A DNA stretch of 64,000 nt from Watersipora subatra (Eukaryota; Bryozoa; Gymnolaemata; Cheilostomatida; Watersiporidae), in assembly GCF_963576615.1 (NCBI RefSeq), contig NC_088716.1, positions 56,553,415 to 56,617,414 on the forward strand, written 5' to 3'. How positions within the stretch are numbered: position 1 is the stretch's first letter; the number at the start of each line of letters is the position of its first letter. The notes under the pieces were generated by a model. It ran no database searches and was not told where the DNA came from. It saw nothing but the letters and a program-made list of their open reading frames with translations. Below are positions 47,501 through 59,664 of the stretch, piece after piece. The translations under genes and the position numbers were made by a program.

Positions 47501-50500
47501 CCTTCGTATGAGTTAATAATGACAAATTAGCACCTGAGCACCGCGGGAGATGTTCAGCCGTGGGCATGACAAGACACATCTCAGAGGCCATGTTGTGACA
47601 AGGCGGCAGATAAGAACAGCAAGAAACATCGAAGAGCACGTCTTAGTTGCCTGCAACTAGTCTATTACCTGTCACGGCAGCCTCTCAGTCAGCACATGTC
47701 CTGGCCATGATTAGAGCCGATCTGGTTGGAGGGCAAGCTATCCCACAGTCTGTCATTACACTCGAGTGGACTCGAGTGGCACAATAAGAGCCCCTAACAA
47801 GCCATGTACCTCAAATCTTGCAGCCAAATGTCAGCCAAATAACTTGCGTTGTTTAATATCGCTGCATCAATTTAAGATGTAATAATGCCTGCTTTAAAAT
47901 AGCCATGGGTGCGACAGTATTCGAGTTACTTTGATTCCGAAGGTCTATAGAAAGCATGACACTTCTCATGGTTGAGGGACCTTGTTGGCATCCGATTCCC
48001 ATCCCAACCATCATCGCCTCTAGCCCAGTAAAGGCTGTGGTAACGACATTTGCCTCATTTGTCAGCCTTCCCTAAGGCTGTAACAATTTAGACTCTAGTC
48101 TTACTACCTATCAAAAATTAGCTATCATCTAAACCATCCAATCCTCAGATTTCAAAACAAGTATATGAATATTCATCCAAGTTTATTTCTGTTTTGAAGA
48201 CTGCTACAGTTACTTTGTTATGCTTTTTCCCAGCAAGTGTTGAACACGGTCACTTAAAATGAAGGCAGTCTGAGCTCTACTGTCAGGCTATTATGTAACA
48301 GCTCTAACAAAGAGACATACAGCAACCTGTCTAATTCCAGTGCATTTTACAGAGCTGAAAAGAAGAATCTTACCCGCTACTTGCCATTGTTACCATTCCT
48401 CTTGCTAAAACAAGAAACAGCAGTAGCAATAGCTACCAACCTCTTGGGTTATAAGCAGAAGAGCAATTCCGACCTACGTACGTACCTAGTGAGATGGTGA
48501 CGAGCCGTCGAGAAGAGCTGAGACGACTGGTGACGGTGCGCCTGCAGCTAGACAAATGACAAGTTCAAGCAAGCTAGTAAACCCTTGGTTGATTACCACT
48601 TACATCAATCATTATAATCTCCTAAATAGAAGCTCAAATCTCTGTATAACAGAGCTATTGATGCTCCATTAGCTGGTCACACCAAGCATTCTGAGAAGGC
48701 ACAGATGGAACACTCTTCCATAAACTTCAGTGTAAAAGTTTTTTGAGGTTTAAACTGCACACCACCAGGGTTTGGCCGCATAATTGATTATGGACCTCAT
48801 TGGAAGATCTTACAAGTCCATTACAAGCAACGTAAAAATTACTCTTTCAATAAAAAAACTTCTAAGCTTATCGAAGGGTCATTCTGCTTAGTATAGTTTG
48901 TGTTTTTTAGTTACTAAACAAGAGGTAAGGTTAAGGGTATTACAAAGTTATAGGTAAAGATAATCAATCATCTCTAGCGGGGAAATAGACAACAAGCTCG
49001 AAAGAAAGATATCCAAAGCTTTGAAGGAGGTCGGCTTATCAGCCACGAATCAGAACATAGAGTGAATTCATTTCAGAGTGAGTCACATTTTCTGCCTCTT
49101 TATAGAGGATATGAAATCCTAGCAGTTTTGTCAGCTTTAGATTAACAACACCTAATTCATCTGTCAATCTCTCAGACTAACTGGGTACAAGTGTTCGCGG
49201 TTTTAAAAACTGGAGTGGAACAAACGACAAGCCTGTCTATTATGGCTTCCACTATGTGGTTCCGCTTCTTCAACTAAAGCCTAAATTTCACAAAAATTAC
49301 AGTACTTTCATTAGTTGCAAATATTATTTTAGGAATGTTTGATGTAGGTATTCGATAAGCGGAGTAGACGTACCACACCAACAGCCAACAGTATCACAAG
49401 AGATCAGGTATAATGTGTGACCTGGTCATTTTTATCACAAAGGAGAGTTTATGGGAACTGCGGCACACGCAAGGCGCGTGGCACTCCAAACAAAACTGCG
49501 AGATAAAAACCAAATTGCCAACAAGCAAACACTCATCACTAAAATGTAGAGATAAAAGTAGGTAAAAGCTTTAGCCTCTCTCAATTCGACTTACCAGTAG
49601 AGAGTTGGCGAGGAAGGCGGGAGAAGGATGACACAGACAGGATGCAGAGGCAAGCAGAGAATGGTTAGATGCGCATTGCAGGTGTTACCCCTAGCTCTAT
49701 AGACATTATTATGAAAAGCTTTTGTCACCCAGAGTTATTATCGGTACAATGGATTCATTCGGCGAGTCTTACTGACCGCCTGTTATGTTTGAAGTCGGCT
49801 AATAATAACAAAATCATCTCAGCATTTGCACAACTTTCCTACTTCTATGGGACGCATAACACTTAAACAGTTTCTAAGCCTTTATTTACAGCAGCCATGA
49901 GATGGTAGCGAAACTGTGATGCAACACCCCCAACTAAACTTAGCCATTCTCAAATTGCCAAAACTGTTCATACCAAATTTGGGTCAACTATGTAGAGCAA
50001 ACAAAACTCGTACGACCTTGAGTTACAAAGTCAAAAGGCATTAACCATTTAATTATAAACAAATTCTATGTGAACATCTTCTAAAGGATACTACAATCTC
50101 TATAAAATTCTTGAAATTGCAGGTTAATGCTGCATAATGGCAAAATAGATCTTGGAGTTATCTGCTCTTACATTATAAAATCCTTAGCAATTTTCAAATA
50201 CTAACACTAGAATAGGATTGTATGCAAACACCATAATCTATAGTCTTCTTTGTCTTTGAGCAGCAAGGTGGAACTGAACAGTAATATATGCAAATGTAGC
50301 GATACAATCACACGCGCACACTTCTGAATCAAAAGTGTTATAACAAGGTTATTTATCTGATACTTCTAAATTAAAAATATTAAAAGATTTTCTTTCCAAA
50401 ACATTGCAGCAGAAGCATTCCGTTTAAGGTTGTGCCTACTAAGCCCTATGTCACACATGTTTTAGTTACTGGAGTCCCAAATGTATATCAAACCAGCTTG

Positions 50501-53500
50501 GAAAATGTCACCTTAAATTCATTGTTAAATCAACAATCAGTAGTAAACAAAAATGCAAGAAAACAATGATGAAACTATCAGTTAAAATCTAACAGGAACT
50601 TGCGAGATGATACGTGTAATAACCACATTCAACAATAACAATGCGGGTACCACCTGCTATGAATTGTCATATCTACGCGAGCCACATACTTGCATGTGGT
50701 GGGTCATTGTCAAGACAGAATAAGCTAGTGGCTATAATGACGAAAGCAAACAAGTGATAAGATGAGTATAAAGCTTGTCAACAAACATTCTATTGGTCAG
50801 TGATATGGATGGCACACTCCGCAAGCTGTATCTATCTGATCAACTATTTCTTGGCATTAAACTTCTTAATTTTACAAAATTTCAACGACTACAAATCTAA
50901 TCATGCACACCACATCGGACAGCGACCAGGGAGACTAAACAAGCTAGCTTAGCGATAAAAGATTTCAGGCTATATCCATGGTGCAGGCTGTTTCTAACTG
51001 GTCTTCTTTTAATCCATTTTTATAGAATATATTTGCAGCCTAGATTCGCCTGCTTTCTTTCGAATATAAAAGCAAAAGTTTAAGAGATGAAACCTTGAGC
51101 TATTCCTAAATTCTTGAGATTTATCTCACAGCATTAAAGGTTGACTTGCAACAAAATTCACCTTACAGTTATTTGATATGAAAAGATTCACCATGTCTTA
51201 CTCTGTTGTGTTGTAGGTGCAAAATATGTGGAAATGTGATTATAAGCTCTTAAAAGCTAAAAAATGAACAGTTAATCGCAGCCGCACGAGACCGTCGTAG
51301 TTTGGATTCTCTTTCCAAAATGGCTCAAATATGACGTAGCTGTGGTAGATGGTTTCTGTTTACACTTTCGTCGAAATATTTTCACAAACATACTTCACGC
51401 ATTCAATAAAGCCATGTCTATTGTTCTTACGCGTCTGTTCTATCATCATCGTAATGCTGTCACTTTTAGCAGTGATATCCTATAACTTATCGTAAAAATT
51501 TGTGTAATTTTTTAGTCTTAGTTTGAAGGAGTACATATCATTGTCTAATAATCATGGCAAGCCTGTTGGTCACTTGTGATAATCGAAAAGTGCTGAAGAA
51601 ATTATTTACGAAGTATTGGGTCACATGATCAGATTACGACTTGACGACTGAATAATGCGGAAACAAAACTGTAAAGTAGCGAGCATCTATATTTGATACG
51701 GGGGTCTTCGGTTAAACCCGAAGTGTTTGTCATAAACGAGTGCTACGATAAGTTTTATATTGAGCTTTTTATTGGCCTTTCAATTCACGTGAGAACATCA
51801 CGTGACAAGACAATAACCAAATTTCGTGACTACGTCATCAAAATAAAGAGATTCCAATCTACGGCGGTTTGTCTTTTTTGAGCTTTTAAAAGCTTGTAAT
51901 CACATTCCCACATATTTGGCACCTACAACACAACATAGTAAGACAGTGAATCTTTTGATACCAAATAACTGTTATGTGAATTTTGTTGCAAGTCAACCTT
52001 TAAGAAACGGCAAAAGAAACGAGTAAGCGCTCACCATTGTTCGATCAAAACCTACGCTAAAACGGTCTCCAAAAATTAAAATGCTTCCCATTTGGGCACA
52101 ATTATGGGTGTCTACCGACGCATCTTCACCTGATGATGCCTCCATAAGTTGGCAATATACACCAGCCAATGAGCATTCACTGCTTCCAATATAATGATGC
52201 AACAGCTCATTGCACCCAAAAGGCTAAACAATAAGTACTACAAATGCTGAGCGCACTACAAATGCTGAGCGCACTACAAATGCTGAGCGCACTACAAATG
52301 CTGAGCGCACTACAAATGCTGAGCGCACTACAAATGCTGAGCGCACTACAAATGCTGAGCGCACTACAAATGCTGAGCGCACTACAAATGCTGAGCGCAC
52401 TACAAATGCTGAGCGCACTACAAATGCTGAGCGCACTACAAATGCTGAGCGCACTACAAATGCTGAGCGCACTACAAATGCTGAGCGCACTACACAGCGA
52501 GCGCACTACACAGCGAGCGCACTACACAGCGAGCCCACTACACAGCGAGCCCACTACACAGCGAGCCCACTACACAGCGAGCCCACTACACAGCGAGCCC
52601 ACTACACAGCGAGCCCACTACACAGCGAGCCCACTACACAGCGAGCCCTCTACACAGCGAGCCCACTACACAGCGAGCCCACTACACAGCGAGAGCACTA
52701 CACAGGGAGCGCACTACACAGCGAGAGCACTACACAGCGAGAGCACTACACAGCGAGAGCACTACACAGCGAGAGCACTACACAGCGAGAGCTCTGCACA
52801 GCGAGCGCACTGCACAGCGAGCGCACTGCACAGCGAGCGCACTGCACAGCGAGCGCACTGCACAGCGAGCGCACTGCACAGCGAGCGCACTGCACAGCGA
52901 GCGCACTACACAGCGAGCGCACTACACAGCGAGCGCACTACACAGCGAGCGCACTACACAGTAAGCGCACTACACAGCGAGCGCACTACACAGCGAGCGC
53001 ACTACACAGCAAGCGCACTACACAGTAAGCGCACTACACAGTAAGCGCACTACACAGTAAGCGCACTATACAGTAAGCGCACTATACAGTAATCGCACTA
53101 TACAGTAAGCGCACTACACAGCGAGCGCACTACACAGTAAGCGCACTACACAGTGAGCGCACTACACAGCGAGCGCACTACACAGTAAGCGCACTATACA
53201 GTAGGCACACTATACAGTAAGCGCACTACACCATAAGCGCACTACACCGTAAGCGCACTACACAGTAAGCGCACGACACAATACACACTACACAGTAAGA
53301 GCTGTTATCAACTAAAATAGCACATATGTACTACACAAACACAAAACCAACCTCTGTGGGCTCCTGTTGACTTGTCCCGCAGCACGTTCAGTTGGTAAAT
53401 ATCTCCGTACTTGCTGAACATTTCTTTCAACTCCGACTCTTCCATAGTTTTTGGAATCTGTAAAGATGAAATGCATTGTGACTGCTTATCCTCTGTGACA

Positions 53501-55430
53501 AGACAAAGACATCTCATACCAAATGTTTTAGCAAAATTAGAAAGCAAATAAGAATACTAAGCAGCACACAGATGGCCAGCAACTTTGTAGATTGGTCTGA
53601 AGCACAAATATGATTAGAATAGCGGGCAGTGCATGATGCCTCCCTCACCTGTCCTACGAACATCTTTATAGAATCGTGTTCTGGCTCCCTTTTATTCTGG
53701 TTGAAATCATCCGTCTCTGAAGAGCCTGGAGAAGTCCCAGGACCATCACCTATTGTGAGAGTGGTGTGCGGTGACGTCTCCATCTGTATGCAGTTGGATA
53801 AACTATGAGGTTGCACAACTCTTTAAAATTGTTGAATTCTGCTAATTAAGAGTTGTTTCATACCGTTTGCTATTCAATAAGTTAGGGTTACCATGTTAAT
53901 AAAGAATCAATCAATAGACTCCCAAGAACTGTCAAATTTTACTTCAAGCTTTTTTTGACACTTGTCCAGTTTTCAATATAGCTGTTCACCACTTGGAGTG
54001 AATGTTGTCTTCGTTGCCAACTTCTGTAGGCCTAGCGCCTCGACAAGCTACAGTGTTACTGCACATGTGGGCTGAATCATTCCTTACTTATGTAGGAATT
54101 AGGCTTTCATTTACTTTTTTATTTTAATCAATATTGTAACTATGTTTGTTTTTGCTTAATGCTATATTTTCACTAATTGATTAAATAACACGGACATACA
54201 CGCGTGTGCACGCCTGAGCCCATGCACGCACACACTCTTTTGAGACATTCTTGCACAAACTCAAATGCAAAGTGGCATGAATAACTTTCCAAAGCACAGA
54301 TAATTCATGCCTTGCTTCTTGTGTAAAAATAAGTATAATGGAATCAAATAAAAAATAGATTTTGAACTGCAGTCATAAGACATTTTAATATTAAATGTTA
54401 TTTTAATATTAATTATGGTATTTTGATTAGCTATAATCAGAAAAATGCAGTCCATGCAATGCTTCTACATGTGAATTTGAGAAATTTGCATAGAGACAGC
54501 TCATTTGTCAATACAGGCCAGCATAGAGCTACTTTTTTTATGCGCGATGCTTTCAAGTGAAGCAAGTGGAGAATGTTTAATACAAAAATCGTTTTAAATT
54601 GCCTGAGAAACAATAATAACTAATGCTTTTTTTCAGAACAAAAATATTGGAGCGGTTTCAACAAGAGCAAAGTGACAAAACACAACAATCAAATGAAAGA
54701 GTTATAAGCAGAAACAGTGAAAAACTCCTCAACTCTTTCACTACTGCGCTAAAATCGCTATTCTGACCAAATTAATTCAAACGGATTTTCGGAAATTTGA
54801 TATATCGCTAGTATTTATGCAATATCTCAAAAATCAATGCAGATATTGTTTTACTGTAAACTGCATCTTACTCAACAAAATTCTCTTCAAGTACAACTTT
54901 TTAGTGAATCACTATCGCTTTCTTTGCATTGAACGAACACGGTGAATTTGTCATGACTTTAGCGATCTGGCTTTCCTGTTTTCATAAATAATTAGAAATG
55001 GAATTGCTGAGCAAAATAGCAGAAAGATTTTTGATTGGTTGCATGTGATTGGCAACTAGGTTTTTCGTTAGAGACAAAATTTGATTGGTCTACCTAATGT
55101 GTAGGCTTCGTAATGAAAAGAAAAGTGAAACTCTATTGATAAGCCGATATTACCGCCACTGACTTACGGCAGCAAAAGAGTTGATCTTCACATGAGAAAA
55201 AAATTTGTTCGTCCTACGTAAAACTTTCATGGTTGCCAGGAGTGATATCGGAAGCTCTGTGTACAAACAGCCTGTTACCACTTCTCTGAAACAGCTCATA
55301 CAATTAGTAACACTACCTTATCGCTAAAGGGCAGATTATCTCCCTTGTTGCTCTTAGTTTGTGACAGTGACATCATAACTGGGTTGATAGTAGCGGCAGG
55401 AGATATGGTCTGCATGGTCAGAATACTCAT
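37495..55430 (-). CDS. CELF: CELF family RNA-binding protein (CUGBP/Elav-like, Bruno type), complete
   Basis: CELF proteins bind GU-rich RNA and control alternative splicing, mRNA decay and translation. Coding exons: 55430-55317, 53783-53649, 53457-53352, 46517-46435, 45519-45471, 45176-45045, 43103-43024, 42935-42786, 41264-41222, 41110-41063, 40953-40834, 39224-38994, 38585-38367, 37661-37495. All have AG/GT borders, phases agree, and they total 1677 nt (558 aa plus stop). RRM1 (about 76-155): [15 protein letters not shown]-like [21 protein letters not shown]2 (about 165-245): [35 protein letters not shown] linker of about 210 aa. RRM3 (about 473-545): [49 protein letters not shown]. Motifs fit CELF1/2 better than CELF3-6. 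The frame runs 13 residues past the usual C-terminal KPY. A GTATGT donor at 37534 would instead splice to an unseen exon. Confidence 0.95.
42455..42785. repeat. 40-bp minisatellite anchored on the CELF exon 8 splice donor, 8 copies
   Basis: The minus strand from the donor reads GCA|GTAAGTCAGCTTTAG then CCTTATCTTCTCCTG. The units read CAGGTACCACCTATATCAG then a TTTAGTCCTATCTTCTCCTG variant. Each unit thus carries an AG|GTACC or AG|GTACG junction where the true donor sits. Confidence 0.92.
43735..44705. repeat. About 1-kb purine-rich minisatellite in CELF intron 6
   Basis: Two zones: a 26-27-bp unit (GAGGGCGTGAGAGAGAGAAAAACG) at 43815-44030, then longer composite units (GACACTGAAGGCCTGAGAGAAACG...). 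Nearly all purine on the plus strand, so triplex (H-DNA) formation is possible. Long ORFs on both strands are repeat artefacts. Confidence 0.95.
45045..46517 (-). CDS. CELF: CELF exons 4-6: end of RRM1, inter-RRM hinge, start of RRM2
   Basis: Exon 4 (46517-46435, 83 nt) holds RNP1 of RRM1. Exon 5 (45519-45471) is the 49-nt [14 protein letters not shown] exon, whose size and content match those of vertebrate CELF genes from memory. Exon 6 (45176-45045, 132 nt) holds RNP2 of RRM2. Confidence 0.95.
48486..48541 (-). other. CELF: Possible 56-nt poison exon in CELF intron 3
   Basis: Flanked by CTAGCTGCAG and GTACGTAC. In the phase left by the upstream CELF exon it reads 18 codons and then TAG exactly at its end, so inclusion would truncate CELF inside RRM1. 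Splice-site quality is moderate. No transcript evidence is available. Confidence 0.2.
51134..52003. mobile_element. MITE with long TIRs and TTAA at both edges
   Basis: The left end TTAAAGGTTGACTTGCAACA is matched by the inverted right end. Similarity continues at least about 165 bp inward (shared GTTGTGTTGTAGGTGC and TGATTA[T/C]AAGC), and more weakly to about 260 bp. TTAA flanks suggest piggyBac-type targeting, but the ends do not start with the usual CCC. It lies in CELF intron 3. Confidence 0.75.
52018..52229 (-). other. Orphan exon-like ORF in CELF intron 3
   Basis: From TTGTTTAG at the 5' side to ACAATG|GTGAGCG, the minus strand reads [20 protein letters not shown] then ...[21 protein letters not shown], phase 0 at both ends. 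Composition is protein-like, but no known domain is recognised. Wedged between the TTAA MITE and the satellite, it may be transposon-derived. It would break CELF phase if included. Confidence 0.3.
52235..53295. repeat. Two-phase satellite: 18-bp units switching to 16-bp units
   Basis: 52235-52490 is 14 copies of ACTACAAATGCTGAGCGC (18 bp). From 52491 it becomes about 50 copies of ACTACACAGCGAGCGC (16 bp), with CCC, GAG, TGCACAG and GTAAGC variants in blocks. The array edge is about 60 bp past the CELF exon 3 donor at 53351. Confidence 0.97.
53649..55430 (-). CDS. CELF: CELF N-terminal exons 1-2
   Basis: Exon 1 (55430-55317) starts [20 protein letters not shown] after an in-frame upstream TGA and ends SDK|GTAGTG. 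Exon 2 (53783-53649) begins METSPHTTL right after CATACAG and ends KMFVGQ|GTGAGG. Exon 2's own ATG could serve as an alternative start, giving a 520-aa protein, which also fits phase perfectly. Confidence 0.75.
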
Positions 55431-55645
55431 GGTACCTACTCAAAAGTTGCCTGTCTACAGCTCATACGGTAGTCCTTCACAAATCCTTTTTTTGTAGCTG
55501 AAAAAACAAATGTTAATGCAGGAGTTGCCTCCTTCCAAGCTGCAGCTGCCTAACCACCACTGAGTATTTACTGGTGTTCTGCAGCAGGTCATCACCAATT
55601 CTTTAGTTAAAAATTTGTAAAAATCTACAGATGGGATCTCAAAAT

Positions 55646-55689
55646 CACTCCAATAGACATGGAAATGCATTTCCATGTCTGTTGGAGTG
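55646..55689. other. 44-bp loopless palindrome
   Basis: CACTCCAATAGACATGGAAATG is followed directly by its reverse complement, with one mismatch. It could form a cruciform. Nothing else is recognised in 55431-58274 apart from this. Confidence 0.9.
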
Positions 55690-58274
55690 CATTCCTTCGA
55701 CTAACTGGTGCAGAGAGACGTCTGCAGCGATAACGCCTAAAGATTTATTAAAATTTATCCAATAGAATATTTCCATGACCAAACACAAGCGAAGCGATTG
55801 TTTGGGAGCTTTATGATAAATGCAAATGCGCACACAACTCCCGAAAGATTATCCGTCAACGGCCGTTACCAAACCCTTGTACCGAAATCCCATAGATAAA
55901 TTTAACCATTTTTGTGTAGAGTCGTTTAAGTATAATAATGATACAAAACACATATAACCATATTTAAATATGTTACCAAGTCTTTAAAAAGTTGACGCAA
56001 TATCCTAAAACTAACCCATCTGATCGGATTATACATAAATAGACAGATTAATTTGGCCTAAAATCGCAATAAAAACTTGACAAGCCTTTTTTAATCAAAA
56101 TTAAGACCGGCCAACGAAACGCCAATAAGGCCGTGCGACAGAGAGTAGAACCATTAAGTCGTGCACATTTCACGAGAAAAACGTGCACATTTCACCAGTC
56201 TATGGCATTGTCCGATTGCTGAAGGTTTAATTAATTTAACGTAGTAAGTAATTAACGTAGAAGTGCTGAAAAGTAATCATTTCTTTTTTGCCGATTCTAC
56301 CGGACTCTGACATTTTGGACACTTATAATGAGTACTTTGGCATTCCAACTGATGTCCAAAGCAGTAAAAGTAAAGCAAATGACAATGATATTTTTCTAAC
56401 AATTCTTATAAGAATATTACAATATTTAATTGTAAGAATAATTGTTTGATTTTATAAGATTTAGTTATAAGAATAATCATTCGAATATACAAGTTCGAAG
56501 TATATAGTGACCGATGGTGGGCAATATGTTACTGTTAATATTTTTCTAAAGATTTTGTTGGTGATACTGCGGCTGTGCCCAATATCGTGGTACTGCCAAG
56601 CCGTTTTTAATATCTGCAAAATTAAGTTATAGGCCTACATTTTCTTACAGATATACATCTATTTCTATGACAACCAGCTAAAATCTGTTTAGATTTTTAA
56701 AATCACCATAATTTTTTAGATATAAATACAGAAATCTAGATAAATATCACAACTTCTTGATATTGGTTGCTATGACCAATGATATACAGCCCCAGCCTGT
56801 GAATATTACACAGCAGCTTGCCATTTTACTTCAAATATTGCACTTCTCCTATTGCAGGGAGAGATATAATCATATAATCTTTTCCTTTCATTATTGCTGT
56901 TTGTTGAACATAATAACATCCAGTACATTACAGCTACCATTGCAGCTACCATTGCAGTTCTCCTATTGTACTGCAGTGCCATTTGACTGCTAATATTGCG
57001 TTTCTCAACTGGCAGTACCCTTTCTTTTTCCATTATCACTTTGGTCGTGGGCTGTATGACAGGGGATTTCTAGTATACATTATGTTGGATAGGTTTAAAT
57101 TACGATTTTCTAGACTTTATCGCTGCAGACATCTCTGCACCAGCCAGTCAAGGAAATGAACTCTAATAAACATGGAGTAGGAAATGATAAAGCCATGTAC
57201 AGCATTAAGGAAAGAACACCGGTCTACCTGGCTCTTGCTGAGCTAACAAGGCGGTGCTAAAAGAGGATGACGGCACAGATTATATGGACATTTTAGTAGA
57301 GTAACAGTGTGTAGGCTATTAAATGATGCTCTCGTTGACCAGAGTCTAATGGCGATACAGGTACAAGTATAATACTCAAACAATTGCAAACCCTGCAATG
57401 GATAGCTATTGTAGAATCATTGCTGAACGCACTTCTCGCACTTCTCACAGGCCTACACTTCCCCGAGGTCAGATCATAAGAGCACAATGCGATAGCCTAC
57501 AGACCTCTACAGACCTCTTATTTTAGAACCGAGGAGTACTCGGGTGTACTCCTCCTCCTCCTACTCCACTCGCCGTTCACAACTATGGCTACACTCATTA
57601 CCCATTGAAACTATGATGAATCCATAATTTGCATATTTGGAAGAGAATTTTATGGGAAGTAATTAAGAGTTGATGAAAATATGATAAGGCGAGCCTCGAG
57701 TGCTCTCGCTAAAGACATCACTAGTGTAGCCAGCGGGACATCAGTGTATCTTCCAAGTCAGCTGCCTACCAGCAGATCTGTCTCCTCATTTGGTATTTGT
57801 TAATTGACATACATACTCTATGTTTTCATGATACAATGATGGAAACTACACTCGCGAATGATGCGCAAGAAAATGCAGCGCAAGCTATTTCATTTTAAAA
57901 CCCTTCACACTCCAGTCGTTATATTTTCATTTGAGCAGTTCTGAAAGCTCCGTTTCGAATGCTGCTAAGCGTGACAAGATTGCATTGCTAATTATTGACC
58001 TATGACGTAGAATTTCTTACCTTTTTTTAACAAGGCGCTGACGTTAATCCGCATCATGCAAATATCCATTGAAACAATCATCACTGGAACTCAATACGCG
58101 CACAACTCCAAATCTGTATCATGCACACAACGAAAACATACTGATATAACACGACAATGTCACTAATAGCAAAAACAAAATGACCAAATTACGTACAGAC
58201 CACGGACACACATTATCTACTCAGAAGTCGCGCGTGTATGTGTTCATAAGACATAAGGCGCAAGAGATACTTAC

Positions 58275-58329
58275 CGGCAGCGTTGGTCAGGAGACCTACT
58301 GAAGAAATGTTGAGGGTGCAACTGGTCAT
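58275..58329 (-). other. Possible upstream or alternative first exon
   Basis: The minus strand reads ATG ACC AGT TGC ... GCTGCCG|GTAAGTATC with a strong donor (MTSCTLNISSVGLLTNAA). It is out of phase with CELF exon 2, so it is either 5' UTR of CELF or part of another gene. Confidence 0.3.
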
Positions 58330-59570
58330 ACGCCGTCAGCTTGTCCTTGCATTTGTCTGAGAGGCTTGATGCAAGATATAAAATTGGCTCCTTTATGTAT
58401 TGTACGGCTGGCTGTCGTCCACTCCTACAGGATAAGTGTTCTATACTTGAGAGCCTTACTAATTTGCCTATTAAATTGTAGCGGGCTAAGTGGAGCCTTC
58501 TAGGAGCGGGCTATATCAGCTCAAAGACTCTCAGAAAAAGCCATGCTAAACTAGTTCGCTGGCTGGCTTACCCCAGCTTGTCGTACCTATAGCCAAAGGG
58601 TAATCTCGCTTAACCGCTTTCTGTTGGTAGATAGCCAGCAGAAACGTATCATTATGGATGTTCACGCCAAGCTTACCAATTTTGTAATTATACAATGAAG
58701 AGGACACCGCTTGGTGTGAATGTAGGCTGTCAAACTACAGCACGCTATCGGCAGCACGCTATCGGCAGTCCGAGCATAGCTCCAATTACCCTACAATGCT
58801 GACATCAAAAGGCTGTCTGTTCGTTTAATTACGTTTAATGACAGAGAAATGATGGCAGCGGTGGAACGACCGTGAATCAGGCTGCTCTGTGGTTGTAAGG
58901 TGAGACGCTGCCCTGTTCACGTACCTAACAACATAGCAAAACAAGATGGATGTGCGGCACAGTAAAATGCCTATAAACCCAGTGCAATAGAGGGTTACGG
59001 GCAGTGAGGCCAAAACTGCTGGAGTTATCTCCTCCTAATCACCAGCTGGCATAACTCTCAGCTGACATACAAGGTTGGGCTAAAGAGATAAGCTATCAGC
59101 AAGAAGGCCAGATGTCGGTGCCCAGAGAGGTAAAGGTAAGCGAAGTCCGTTTCCCTATCACATTACGCCGTGCGCTGGAGGCCAAATGGTCCAATCGGGT
59201 AAGCACGCGCAAATTCATAAGAATTGCAAATGCACTCACGGAATTGATGCCGCGGCTTGTACACAAAGCTATCTATGCATTAAATAATCAAATAACAAAC
59301 AGAAACAAAAAAGCCCTCATTGAAAACACTCAAAAGAGTATGACTTACAAAAATAATATATCAACAGGCGAAAGCCCATTAGCAAATGTAAATATAGTCT
59401 GCACAATAAGCAATAGCTAAGTCAATTACAAGTCATACCTGGTGGATAGACGCCCATGGCCAGAACAACCCAGTTATGCATCGCTGTCAGCCAGCTCGCT
59501 GTCTTAAACTCAACTTTGAGATAAACATCCAAATACGGTAGACATAATGAGAATTGACATGACAACTCAC

Positions 59571-59664
59571 TATCTATGTACAGTTGGGACGGGACGGTGT
59601 GCATGAGCCCCACAATGCGACAGCAAGCCTCATCGATAGGCTGGTCTACTAGCTGAGCTAGTTG
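59571..59664 (-). CDS. Candidate internal exon, gene unknown
   Basis: Minus strand after TTTTATGTGAG: QLAQLVDQPIDEACCRIVGL then MHTVPSQLYID(S), ending ACATAGATA|GTGAGTTG, a good donor. Helical, protein-like composition. I cannot assign a family or find its partners. Confidence 0.45.

Noticed and set aside
52207-53044. 266-residue ORF with LSALQM then HSERTTQRA repeats
   Set aside because: Product of the 18/16-bp satellite in a CELF intron, with overlapping open frames on both strands.
53784-53816. Extra N-terminal residues before METS in CELF exon 2
   Set aside because: That extension would start from GTG, and CATACAG just before METS looks like a splice acceptor.
59112-59420. 102-residue plus-strand ORF (MSVPREVKVSEVRFPI...)
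   Set aside because: No splice context or recognisable domain, and the second half is low-complexity N/K-rich. Not enough support.
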